DNA of 22,096 bases, taken from assembly GCA_049454855.1 (NCBI GenBank), contig JBMUAQ010000025.1, forward strand, positions 1-22,096, written 5' to 3'. Position numbers and translations under genes: made by a program. The stretch is from UBA2093 sp049454855. GTDB lineage: Bacteria; Actinomycetota; Acidimicrobiia; Acidimicrobiales; Ilumatobacteraceae. Shown here one piece after another: positions 1 through 6,899 of the stretch. The number at the start of each line of letters is the position of its first letter. The stretch's first letter is position 1. The notes under the pieces were generated by a model, which worked only from the letters and a program-made list of their open reading frames with translations, was not told the DNA's origin and did no database searches.

Positions 1-524
1 GCGAAAGGCTTCACCGTGGCCACCACGTGCTGCTGCGCGCCGCGGGTGAGCGCGGCGCCGAGCTCACCCACGTGGTGGGGGTCCTCGCCGTAGGTCTCCT
101 GCGCACGGCCCCACGCCGGGTGGCGGAGCAAGTTCACGCACACGCCGCCGTACAGGTCGGCACCGACCACGCGCAGCTCGCGGCCGATCGCGTCGCCGAT
201 CCGCTCCTCGAGGTCGACGTCAAAGCTCGCGCCGCGCGCCATGCTCACGGGGTAAGCGGTGGCCGTGCCCACCACCACGCCGCGCGGACCGTCACTGAAA
301 TGGAAACCTGGGATGCCGAGGCGCGGCACCCGGCAGGCACGGAACGGACGCATGTGGTAGCCACCCCGTCCGATGTCGCGCAGACCCTCCCACGTGGGCA
401 CGCCACCGTCGAGACAGTGGATCTTCTCCTCTGTGGTCATCATCGCGACGAGTGCGCGTGCCTCGTCGCGGGCGGGGGCACCGCCCTTCACCCTCCCGAG
501 GGCCGTTCCGTACGCAGTCGCCAT
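1..524 (-). CDS. Glycoside hydrolase family 3 protein, C-terminal part outside window
   Basis: The 174 visible residues form the start of a GH3 TIM-barrel domain, as in beta-glucosidases and beta-xylosidases that remove single beta-linked sugars from non-reducing ends. Recognisable blocks are MTTEEKI (about 30-36), FSDGPRGV (about 70-77) with the substrate-binding Asp-Gly-Pro-Arg, and RAQETYGEDP (about 138-147). The next conserved GH3 block, normally Lys-His-Phe, reads VKPF at the window edge, so the usual His is Pro. The nucleophile Asp and the C-terminal domain lie beyond the edge. No signal peptide precedes the domain, so the protein is probably cytoplasmic. I chose ATG 524 because a TACGGT hexamer sits 7 nt upstream, as at other starts here; an in-frame GTG lies seven codons further up. 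Family call is firm; substrate cannot be told. Confidence 0.88.
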   Translation of the reverse strand, partial: MATAYGTALGRVKGGAPARDEARALVAMMTTEEKIHCLDGGVPTWEGLRDIGRGGYHMRPFRACRVPRLGIPGFHFSDGPRGVVVGTATAYPVSMARGASFDVDLEERIGDAIGRELRVVGADLYGGVCVNLLRHPAWGRAQETYGEDPHHVGELGAALTRGAQQHVVATVKPF

Positions 525-531
525 GCACGTG

Positions 532-537
532 ACCGTA
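532..537 (-). promoter_or_regulatory. Candidate -10 (TACGGT) of the GH3 gene, leaderless
   Basis: On the minus strand TACGGT lies 7 nt before ATG 524, so transcription would begin at or next to the start codon. No Shine-Dalgarno is visible. The same arrangement recurs at other gene starts in the window. No -35 element is recognisable. Confidence 0.42.
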
Positions 538-544
538 CACAGCA

Positions 545-578
545 CAGGGCCGCCGCCCCTCACGGAGCAGCGGCCCTG
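545..578. terminator. GC-rich stem-loop between doxX and the GH3 gene
   Basis: Two perfect 9-nt arms, CAGGGCCGC and GCGGCCCTG, are separated by 16 nt. The structure follows the doxX stop on the minus strand and precedes the GH3 promoter, where a terminator would be expected. There is no run of T after the stem and the loop is long, so it is only a possible terminator. Confidence 0.25.
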
Positions 579-614
579 CAGCGAACGGACGCGGCCGTTG
601 TCGGGCCGGCCGGT

Positions 615-1040
615 CTACTTCTGGAAGAGACCGTCGGTGATCATCGGCCCGATGACGCGCACGCCCTTGTCAACGGCGGCGAGCGCGGCGAACATCACCA
701 GTGCACCGCCGGCCATCGACACGTTCTTGAAGAACGAGATGGTCTCCATCTGCTTGGCCTGGGGGTCGGCTGCCTTCCAGAAGTCGTGCATCATCACCGC
801 CATGGCCAGGAGGACCACCGCGGACACCAGCGCGCCGAGGTCGGCCCACACGCCGAGGATGATGGAGAGGCCGCCGAGCAGCAGCATGAGTCCCGACACC
901 AGGTTCGCGAGCTTCGGCTGGGGCACACCCTTGTGGGCGGCATACCCGGCCATGGCCTCGGCCTTGGTGAAGTGGTTGAGCCCGCCGGTGACGAGCATGA
1001 GCGCAAAGAGCACCCGTCCGATGATGAGGACAATGTCCAT
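615..1040 (-). CDS. DoxX family membrane protein
   Basis: A 141-residue integral membrane protein with about four hydrophobic segments (about 2-18, 45-64, 66-84 and 104-121). It has the DoxX N-terminal pattern: a first helix followed by GGLNHFTKAEAMAGYA and a conserved Pro in VPQPKLA. DoxX-family proteins sit in the cytoplasmic membrane; some work with thiosulfate:quinone oxidoreductase or in redox stress, but most are uncharacterised. The start is well supported: AGGAGAA lies 7 nt before ATG 1040. It is transcribed away from the alkylsulfatase gene across a 115-bp gap. A sulfur or redox link with that neighbour is tempting but not shown by the sequence. Confidence 0.85.
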   Translation of the reverse strand: MDIVLIIGRVLFALMLVTGGLNHFTKAEAMAGYAAHKGVPQPKLANLVSGLMLLLGGLSIILGVWADLGALVSAVVLLAMAVMMHDFWKAADPQAKQMETISFFKNVSMAGGALVMFAALAAVDKGVRVIGPMITDGLFQK

Positions 1041-1047
1041 GTTGATG

Positions 1048-1054
1048 TTCTCCT
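1048..1054 (-). promoter_or_regulatory. Shine-Dalgarno of doxX (AGGAGAA)
   Basis: A good ribosome binding site 7 nt before ATG 1040 fixes the doxX start. It makes this one of the few clearly leadered genes in the window. Confidence 0.7.
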
Positions 1055-1071
1055 GACCGCGGAGCCGAGGG

Positions 1072-1084
1072 GTCCCGCTGGGAC
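1072..1084. repeat. Short inverted repeat in the doxX leader
   Basis: GTCCC and GGGAC, 5 nt each, are separated by GCT. They lie between the candidate doxX -10 and its ribosome binding site. The repeat could be a small operator or an mRNA hairpin, but with arms this short in GC-rich DNA chance is a real alternative. Confidence 0.2.
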
Positions 1085-1087
1085 GAA

Positions 1088-1093
1088 ACCGTA
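1088..1093 (-). promoter_or_regulatory. Candidate -10 (TACGGT) of doxX
   Basis: TACGGT on the minus strand is identical to the hexamer before the GH3 gene. It predicts a transcript start near 1081 and a leader of about 40 nt that contains the short inverted repeat and the ribosome binding site. Confidence 0.35.
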
Positions 1094-1125
1094 TGTGGGC
1101 AGGACGCCGGAGGGGTGGATGGCAC

Positions 1126-1131
1126 TAGTTT
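1126..1131 (+). promoter_or_regulatory. Candidate -10 (TAGTTT) of the alkylsulfatase gene
   Basis: TAGTTT is followed by about 24 nt to ATG 1156, with the ribosome binding site GGGGAGG at 1145-1151. A start near 1138 would give a leader of about 18 nt. No clear -35 is seen. Confidence 0.38.
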
Positions 1132-1155
1132 CGGTGCCGACGACGGGGAGGCACC

Positions 1156-3045
1156 ATGTCGACGGAACGCAAACCGGCAAGCGAGTACACGAGGTCGCGC
1201 AACGCGGCCCAGAGCGTTCCGCAGGACACCGCTGACTTCGACCGCGCGGGGCGCGGGTTCATCGCCGACATCCACGACCGCAGGGTGAGGGACACCGACG
1301 GCCGCGTGGTGATGGACGCCGAGCGCTACTCGTTTCTGGGGGCCGGCAACCCCGCCCCCGACACCGTGCACCCCAGCCTGTGGCGGCACGCCCAGCTGAA
1401 CCACCACCGCGGCCTCTTCGAGGTGATCCCCGGCGTGTGGCAGGTGCGCGGCTACGACATCTCGAACATCACGTTCATCCGCGGCACGAAGGGGTGGCTG
1501 GTGATCGACCCGCTCACCACTGCACCCACCGCACGCGCTGCATACGAGCTGATCAGCGAGCACATCGAACGTCTGCCGGTGACAGCGGTGATCTACACGC
1601 ACTCCCACACCGACCACTTCGGCGGCGTGCTGGGTGTGACCTCGCAGGAGGCCGTGGACCGCGGCGAGTGCATGGTGATCGCCCCCGAGCATTTCCTGCA
1701 CGAGGTGGTCGGCGAGAACGTCATCGCGGGCTTCGCCATGGGACGACGTGCGCTGTACCAGTTCGGGCCGCTGCTGCCGCCCGGCCCGCAGGGGCACGTG
1801 GACTGCGGGCTCGGCAACTCGATCCCGCTCGGTGGGCCCGGACTCATCCCGCCCACCGTCGACATCACCCGCACCGGCGAGGAGATGACGGTCGACGGCA
1901 TCCGTGTGGTGTTCCAGCTGACTCCCGAGACCGAGGCACCGGCGGAGATGAACTTCTACTTCCCCGACCTCAAGGCACTGTGCATGGCGGAGAACTGCAA
2001 CCACACCATGCACAACCTGGTGCCGATCCGCGGTGCGCTGGTGCGCAACTCGCTGAACTGGTCGAAGTACATCAACGAGGCGAAGAACATGTTCGCCGGC
2101 GACGCCGAGGTGCTGTTCACCTCGCACAACTGGCCCCGCTGGGGCAACGATGACCTGAACGGGTTCCTCACCAACCAGCGGGACATGTACAAGTGGATGC
2201 ACGACCAGTCGATGCGTCTCGCGAACCAGGGGTACACGCCCACCGAGATCTCCGAGGCGCTCAGCCTCCCCGAGGAGTTCCTGGCGAACGACCACACGCG
2301 CGGCTACTACGGCGACCTCATCCACAACTCGAAGGCCGTGTACCAGCGCTACCTCTCCTACTACGACGGCAACCCCGTGAACCTCAACCGCTACACGCCC
2401 ACCGAGGCGGGCAGGCGGTACGTGTCCGACATGGGCGGTGCCGAGAGGGTGATCGACACCGCCCGCGGCTACTTCGAGCGCGGTGACTACCGCTGGGTGT
2501 GCGAGATGCTGCAGCACGTGGTGTTCAGCGACCCGTCGAACACTGCGGCGCGCGAGCTGCAGGCCGACGCGTTCGAGCAGCTCGGCTACCAGGCGGAGTC
2601 CTCGACGTTCCGCAACGCCTACCTCATGGGGGCGCAGGAGCTCCGGCAGGGCCCGCCCAACCTGCCGGTCAACCAACGGCGCGGGATGCTGGTGGCGATG
2701 ACCGTGGAGCAGGTGTTCGACACCATCTCGGTGCGCCTCAAGGCGGAGAACGTGGGCGGTGTCTCGCTGGCGACGAACTGGACGTTCCCCGACGTGAACG
2801 AGAAGTGGACACTCGGCATCTCGAACCGCACGCTGTACCACTCCCCCGGTCGGCATGCCGAGGGTGCCGCGGTGTCAGTGACGATCAACCGGTCCACCCT
2901 GGTCGACGTGATCACCCAGGAGACCACGTTCATGAAGGAGATCGAGGAGGGCAGGGTCACCGTGCAGGGTGATGCGTCGGCGCTGCTCACGATCTTCGGC
3001 AACCTCGACGTGTTCACACCCGGCTTCGCGATAGTCGAGCCGTAG
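1156..3045 (+). CDS. SdsA1-type alkylsulfatase (metallo-beta-lactamase fold plus SCP2 domain)
   Basis: Type III alkylsulfatases hydrolyse primary alkyl sulfates such as dodecyl sulfate to alcohol and sulfate. This 629-residue protein has the expected parts: an N-terminal extension, a binuclear zinc metallo-beta-lactamase domain (about 85-335), a helical dimerisation region (about 340-490) and a C-terminal SCP2-like domain (about 505-627). Zinc ligands are visible as THSHTDH (148-154: H149, H151, D153, H154), E279 in MAENCNH with H283 nearby, and H324 in TSHNWPRWG. Unlike Pseudomonas SdsA1 there is no signal peptide, so the enzyme is probably cytoplasmic. ATG 1156 is preceded by GGGGAGG. The gene converges on ppx with a 5-nt gap. 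The family call is strong; the natural substrate may be a sulfolipid or alkyl sulfate. Confidence 0.93.
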   Translation: MSTERKPASEYTRSRNAAQSVPQDTADFDRAGRGFIADIHDRRVRDTDGRVVMDAERYSFLGAGNPAPDTVHPSLWRHAQLNHHRGLFEVIPGVWQVRGYDISNITFIRGTKGWLVIDPLTTAPTARAAYELISEHIERLPVTAVIYTHSHTDHFGGVLGVTSQEAVDRGECMVIAPEHFLHEVVGENVIAGFAMGRRALYQFGPLLPPGPQGHVDCGLGNSIPLGGPGLIPPTVDITRTGEEMTVDGIRVVFQLTPETEAPAEMNFYFPDLKALCMAENCNHTMHNLVPIRGALVRNSLNWSKYINEAKNMFAGDAEVLFTSHNWPRWGNDDLNGFLTNQRDMYKWMHDQSMRLANQGYTPTEISEALSLPEEFLANDHTRGYYGDLIHNSKAVYQRYLSYYDGNPVNLNRYTPTEAGRRYVSDMGGAERVIDTARGYFERGDYRWVCEMLQHVVFSDPSNTAARELQADAFEQLGYQAESSTFRNAYLMGAQELRQGPPNLPVNQRRGMLVAMTVEQVFDTISVRLKAENVGGVSLATNWTFPDVNEKWTLGISNRTLYHSPGRHAEGAAVSVTINRSTLVDVITQETTFMKEIEEGRVTVQGDASALLTIFGNLDVFTPGFAIVEP

Positions 3046-3050
3046 ACGCC

Positions 3051-4610
3051 TCAGGCTTGTGCCTGGCCACCGTCCCTGATGATCACCTCGTCACCCAGAT
3101 AATCAGACAGCATCTCGGTGCGTGACTGTGCCGTGGTGATGTTCAGGTCGACGGATGACTGGTTCCGGCAGGCGTGCCTCACGGAGAGGACCAACCTGCC
3201 GTCGCGGGAACTGGAGGAGATCTCGCGCATGCACCGGTCGTGTGACCTGTCGAGTGCCGTCGCGATGCGCAGCACCGCCGCCATCAACTCCACGTCATGG
3301 CGCCGGTCCTCGGGGAGGCGGCCGAACTCCTCGTGGGACTCCTTCGGTGGTGACTTGCGGTGGTAGCGCGCGGACAGCGCGATGACCTCGATCTCCTCGT
3401 CGTTGAACCCCACCAGGTCGGCGTTCCGGATGATGTAGTACGAGTGCATGTGGTGCCGGGAGTACGACACGGCGTTCCCGGTGTTCGCCAGCAGTGCCGC
3501 CGCCCTGAGCAGCCGCTCGAGGGACAGATCCACCTCGTAGTGCCGCGACACGGCGCGGAGGATGCGCGCCGAGATCTCTGCAACATGCTCGGAGTGCTCG
3601 AGGTCCACGGAGCACCGTTCGGCGAGTCGTCTGACGCTGTCGAAGGCCGCATCCACGGGCTCCTCCGCCATCACACCCCATCGTTGGGCGGTGTCGATCA
3701 ACACGCCCTCACGGAGGGCAAAATCGCTGTACTCGAACTCCTCCGCACCGACCATCGAGGAGATCTCGTCGAGGATCACGGCCCCGGCGACGATGATGTC
3801 GGCCCGCTTGGCCTCGAGACCCGCGAGGCCCGTGCGCTCACGCGTGGAGCGACATGATGCCACCAGGTCAACGACGTCCCGCAGCTCGGAATCATCGAAC
3901 CGGAACCCGTTGAAAGTGAGCGGCACCGGGCCACCACGTGCGGCCGCCACCATCCGCGCCACCGTCTCGGTGGTTCCGGAGGACACCACGACTCGGTCGA
4001 AACCGACCCGCTTGATGTCGTGGGCGAGCGGCGCGAGGGTCGAGCGCACCGAAGTGCGGAGTCGCTTCAGCGCGGATTCGGTCACCTCGCCACCCTCGAG
4101 GAATGAGTCGGTCATCCGCACCGCGCCGAGCTTCAGGCTCTGGGCGATCCTTGTCTTGCCGTTCACCGAGAGACTGAACTCGGTCGATCCACCGCCGATG
4201 TCGACCGCGAGCACGGAACCGCGCCGGATGTCGAGTGACCTGCCCACACCGAGATGGATCAGCCTTGCCTCCTCGGCCCCGCTGATGACCTCCACCCTGA
4301 CGCCCGTGGCCTGTCTCACCGCCCGTATGAACTCGTCGCGATTGTCGGCCTCCCGCACCGCGCTGGTGGCCACGGCACGCACCCTCGCACCGTGGGCATC
4401 GGCAATCTGCTTCATCCGCCGGAGAGCCGACACGCCCCTGTCGATTGCGGACATGGACAGGTGGTCGAGACCCTTGCTGCCCTCCCCCAGGCGCACCACC
4501 TCCTTCTCGGCCGCAAGAACCGTGAAGCCGGCTTCGTCGCCCACGGCCACGACCATGTGGACACTGTTCGTGCCGACGTCGACAGCCGCGATCACGGAGT
4601 TCCCGCTCAC
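3051..4610 (-). CDS. ppx: Exopolyphosphatase / pppGpp phosphatase (Ppx/GppA), long form
   Basis: Ppx/GppA enzymes release phosphate from polyphosphate ends or convert pppGpp to ppGpp. The ASKHA-fold domain shows AAVDVGTNSVHMVVAV near the N terminus (phosphate 1 loop), SGAEEARLIHLGV (about 123-135) and AVDIGGGSTEFSL (about 148-160, phosphate 2 loop). The C-terminal half has an HD-like helical domain with HHMHSYYIIRNADL and ALSARYHRKSPP, as in the roughly 510-residue E. coli PPX and GppA; short actinobacterial forms lack it. I chose GTG 4610 (519 residues). The reading frame continues to TTG 4661, but those 17 codons overlap PHO-box-like repeats and match no family residues. It is divergent from ppk1, the usual pairing for polyphosphate turnover. 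PPX versus GppA specificity cannot be settled by reading. Confidence 0.92.
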   Translation of the reverse strand: MSGNSVIAAVDVGTNSVHMVVAVGDEAGFTVLAAEKEVVRLGEGSKGLDHLSMSAIDRGVSALRRMKQIADAHGARVRAVATSAVREADNRDEFIRAVRQATGVRVEVISGAEEARLIHLGVGRSLDIRRGSVLAVDIGGGSTEFSLSVNGKTRIAQSLKLGAVRMTDSFLEGGEVTESALKRLRTSVRSTLAPLAHDIKRVGFDRVVVSSGTTETVARMVAAARGGPVPLTFNGFRFDDSELRDVVDLVASCRSTRERTGLAGLEAKRADIIVAGAVILDEISSMVGAEEFEYSDFALREGVLIDTAQRWGVMAEEPVDAAFDSVRRLAERCSVDLEHSEHVAEISARILRAVSRHYEVDLSLERLLRAAALLANTGNAVSYSRHHMHSYYIIRNADLVGFNDEEIEVIALSARYHRKSPPKESHEEFGRLPEDRRHDVELMAAVLRIATALDRSHDRCMREISSSSRDGRLVLSVRHACRNQSSVDLNITTAQSRTEMLSDYLGDEVIIRDGGQAQA

Positions 4611-4626
4611 AGCCGGGGGCCCGCCC

Positions 4627-4659
4627 CGCAATTGAACGCCGAGCAAACGAGCGGTGAAC
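4627..4659 (-). promoter_or_regulatory. PHO-box-like triple direct repeat between ppx and ppk1
   Basis: On the minus strand three contiguous 11-nt units read GTTCACCGCTC, GTTTGCTCGGC and GTTCAATTGCG. Streptomyces PhoP binds direct repeats of 11 nt that begin GTTCA and are rich in pyrimidines after it. Units 1 and 3 match well; unit 2 keeps GTT and the spacing. The site is shared by both divergent polyphosphate genes, which are logical phosphate-starvation targets. Confidence 0.55.
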
Positions 4660-4707
4660 AAGACCGGACACGGGCAACCAACGGCTGACGGCAGGCCCGC
4701 ACGTCGG

Positions 4708-4713
4708 TACCTT
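4708..4713 (+). promoter_or_regulatory. Candidate -10 (TACCTT) of ppk1
   Basis: TACCTT lies 2 nt before GTG 4716 and 8 nt before the in-frame GTG 4722. The second spacing fits a leaderless transcript beginning at GTG 4722, which would remove two residues from the annotated N terminus. No Shine-Dalgarno is apparent before either codon. Confidence 0.38.
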
Positions 4714-4715
4714 CA

Positions 4716-6866
4716 GTGACCGTGGGCTCGCTGCACATGAACCGCGAACTTAGTTGGCTGGAGTTCAACACGCGTGTCTTGCGTCTCGCCGAGGAGACAT
4801 CCATCCCCCTTCTCGAACGGTTGAAGTTCGTCGCGATCTTCTCGTCGAATCTCGATGAGTTCTTTCAGGTGAGGGTCGGTGCACTTCACGACCGTCAGGA
4901 GGCCGGCTCGTCCTGGCGCAGCTTCGACGGCATGACGGCACCGGAGACGCTCGACAGCATCCGTACGAAGGTGATTGAGCTGTGCCTCCACCGTGACCGC
5001 ATCCTCGACGACCTGCTCGGCGAGCTGTCCCGCCGGGGCGTGGCCCTGTGCACTCCCGGGGAGCTCGACCGGGCCGAGCAGCAGTACATCGACGAGTGGT
5101 TCGCCCAACGGATCCTGCCGATGCTCACGCCTCTCGCCGTCGACCCTGCACATCCGTTCCCGTACATCTCGAACCTCGCGCTCAGCATCGGCGTCATGGT
5201 CCGCGACCCCGAGACTCTCGAGGAACGCTTCGCGCGGGTCAAGGTGCCGGGAACCGAGAGGTTCGTCCACGTCGGCAACGGACGGTACGTGCCCATCGAG
5301 GAAGTGATCACGGGGCGGATACATCTTCTCTTCCCCGGGATGGAGGTGTCGCGGGCGCATGTCTTCAGGGTCACCCGCAACACCGACCTCGACATCGATG
5401 CCGAGGAGGCCGAGGACCTTCTCGAGGCCGTCGAACTGGAGCTTCGCAAGCGACGTTTCGGCAATGCGGTGCGTCTCGAGGTGGTGAACGGCATCGACAG
5501 GAGGGTTCTCGACCTGTTGCTGGAGGAACTCGAGCTCGACCCGATCGACGTGTACCACCACGACAGGTTCGTCAGCGGCTCGGAGTTCTGGGAACTGCAC
5601 AGGATCGACCGGCCGGACCTGCGCGACGAGGAATGGCGCTCTGTCACCGCCGGACGGCTGTGGGCCGCAGAGGCACGGGGAGAATCGTTCTTCAGCGTCA
5701 TCCGTCACCGCGCACTCATGGTGCACCATCCGTACGAGTCCTTCTCCACGTCGACCGACGAGTTCATCAGGCAGGCCGCGGAGGACCCGAGGGTGAGGGC
5801 CATCAAGGCAACCCTCTACCGCACGTCCTCCGACAGCCCCATCGCACGGAACCTGATCGCTGCGGCGGAACGGGGCGTGCAGGTCGTGGCGCTCGTGGAA
5901 CTCACTGCCCGCTTCGACGAGCAGACGAACGTGCGGTGGGCGAAGGAGCTCGAGCGTGCCGGTGCGCACGTGGTCTACGGGATGGTGGGTCTCAAGACCC
6001 ATGCGAAGTGCATTCTCGTGGTACGTGAGGAGGAGTCGGGGCTGCGCCGGTACGCACACATCGGCACCGGCAACTACAACTCCTCCACCGCGCGCGTGTA
6101 TGAGGACATCGGGATCTTCACATGTGACGAGGACATCACCGATGACGTCGCGAACCTCTTCAATCACCTCACGGGCTTCAGCAGGTCACCCTCGTTCCGC
6201 GAACTGGTTACGGCCCCCCATGACCTGAGACGCACCATCGTGTCGTTGATCCGGAACGAGGCCGAGCTCGGGGAGCTCGGGCGGATCTCCCTGAAGGTCA
6301 ACTCACTCGTGGACGACGAGATAATCCGCGAACTGCACGCCGCCGCGGGCAAGGGCGTCCGGATCGATGTCCTCGTGAGGGGAATCTGCTCGATGAGCGC
6401 TTCCTCGGTCGATGGGCTCAACGTGAGGTTCCGCTCCGTGCTGGGGCGCTTCCTCGAGCACTCACGGATCTACCGGTTCGCGCACGGCACCGGAGACGGG
6501 CCCGCGTACTTCATAGGTTCCGCCGACATGATGACCCGCAACCTCGACCTGCGCGTGGAGGTGCTGGTCCCCGTGCACCATCCGAAGCACCGCGCGTGGC
6601 TCGACAACGTTCTCGACACCATGTGGAGCGATGATGTGGTGTGCTTCGAACTCGACGGTACGGACCGTTGGGTGAGACGCGGCCCGGATGCGTTCACCCT
6701 GCAGCACGACGCACAGGGTCTGCTGATGCAGTGGGCCACCGATCTCCAGCTGAGCCACGGTGCCGTGAGTCCCTACGACCTCGACGATGACACCGGCCCG
6801 GGGGGCATCCTGCGCCCGGTCGGACGCGCCATCTCACGGTTCCTCCAGGGCGGTCGCCCCGTCTAG
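4716..6866 (+). CDS. ppk1: Polyphosphate kinase 1
   Basis: PPK1 reversibly moves the gamma-phosphate of ATP onto polyphosphate. The 716-residue protein shows the N domain (HMNRELSWLEFNTRVL, 7-22, through about 110), the head domain (about 115-320) and the two phospholipase-D-like C domains. The catalytic phosphohistidine block is YAHIGTGNYNSSTARVYED, with H448 as the expected phosphorylated residue. Other family blocks are DEFIRQAAEDPRVRAIKATLYRT, split across the C1 domain, and VRGICSM with SRIYRFAHG in C2. Length is typical. GTG 4716, GTG 4722 and ATG 4737 are all possible starts; conserved sequence begins only after the last. Divergent from ppx over a 105-bp region with PHO-box-like repeats, it is probably phosphate-controlled. 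The C-terminal tail (about 680-716) carries little family signal. Confidence 0.97.
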   Translation: MTVGSLHMNRELSWLEFNTRVLRLAEETSIPLLERLKFVAIFSSNLDEFFQVRVGALHDRQEAGSSWRSFDGMTAPETLDSIRTKVIELCLHRDRILDDLLGELSRRGVALCTPGELDRAEQQYIDEWFAQRILPMLTPLAVDPAHPFPYISNLALSIGVMVRDPETLEERFARVKVPGTERFVHVGNGRYVPIEEVITGRIHLLFPGMEVSRAHVFRVTRNTDLDIDAEEAEDLLEAVELELRKRRFGNAVRLEVVNGIDRRVLDLLLEELELDPIDVYHHDRFVSGSEFWELHRIDRPDLRDEEWRSVTAGRLWAAEARGESFFSVIRHRALMVHHPYESFSTSTDEFIRQAAEDPRVRAIKATLYRTSSDSPIARNLIAAAERGVQVVALVELTARFDEQTNVRWAKELERAGAHVVYGMVGLKTHAKCILVVREEESGLRRYAHIGTGNYNSSTARVYEDIGIFTCDEDITDDVANLFNHLTGFSRSPSFRELVTAPHDLRRTIVSLIRNEAELGELGRISLKVNSLVDDEIIRELHAAAGKGVRIDVLVRGICSMSASSVDGLNVRFRSVLGRFLEHSRIYRFAHGTGDGPAYFIGSADMMTRNLDLRVEVLVPVHHPKHRAWLDNVLDTMWSDDVVCFELDGTDRWVRRGPDAFTLQHDAQGLLMQWATDLQLSHGAVSPYDLDDDTGPGGILRPVGRAISRFLQGGRPV

Positions 6867-6869
6867 CCT
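6864..6869 (+). promoter_or_regulatory. Candidate -10 (TAGCCT) of the alpha-mannosidase gene, overlapping the ppk1 stop
   Basis: The TAG stop codon of ppk1 is the first half of TAGCCT, the same hexamer found before the GH84 gene. Transcription would begin near 6876, giving a leader of about 24 nt that includes a G-rich stretch at 6892-6897. Co-transcription from ppk1 is equally possible. Confidence 0.25.
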
Positions 6870-6899
6870 CGCGACGGGACGCGACCGAACCGGGGGGAC

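Noticed and set aside
27..1235. Open frame of 402 codons on the plus strand
   Set aside because: Antisense to the GH3 and doxX genes; the translation is His/Arg/Gly-rich with no family motif, typical of a shadow frame in GC-rich DNA.
670..2856. Open frame of 728 codons on the minus strand
   Set aside because: Lies opposite the alkylsulfatase, whose zinc-ligand motifs are intact; its own translation has no recognisable domain.
4611..4661. TTG 4661 as the start of ppx
   Set aside because: The extra 17 codons contain no conserved residues and coincide with the PHO-box-like repeats; GTG 4610 places the family's first strand near the N terminus.
4713..6167. Open frame of 484 codons antisense to ppk1
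   Set aside because: ppk1 is unambiguous with its phosphohistidine block; the antisense product is compositionally biased and matches nothing.
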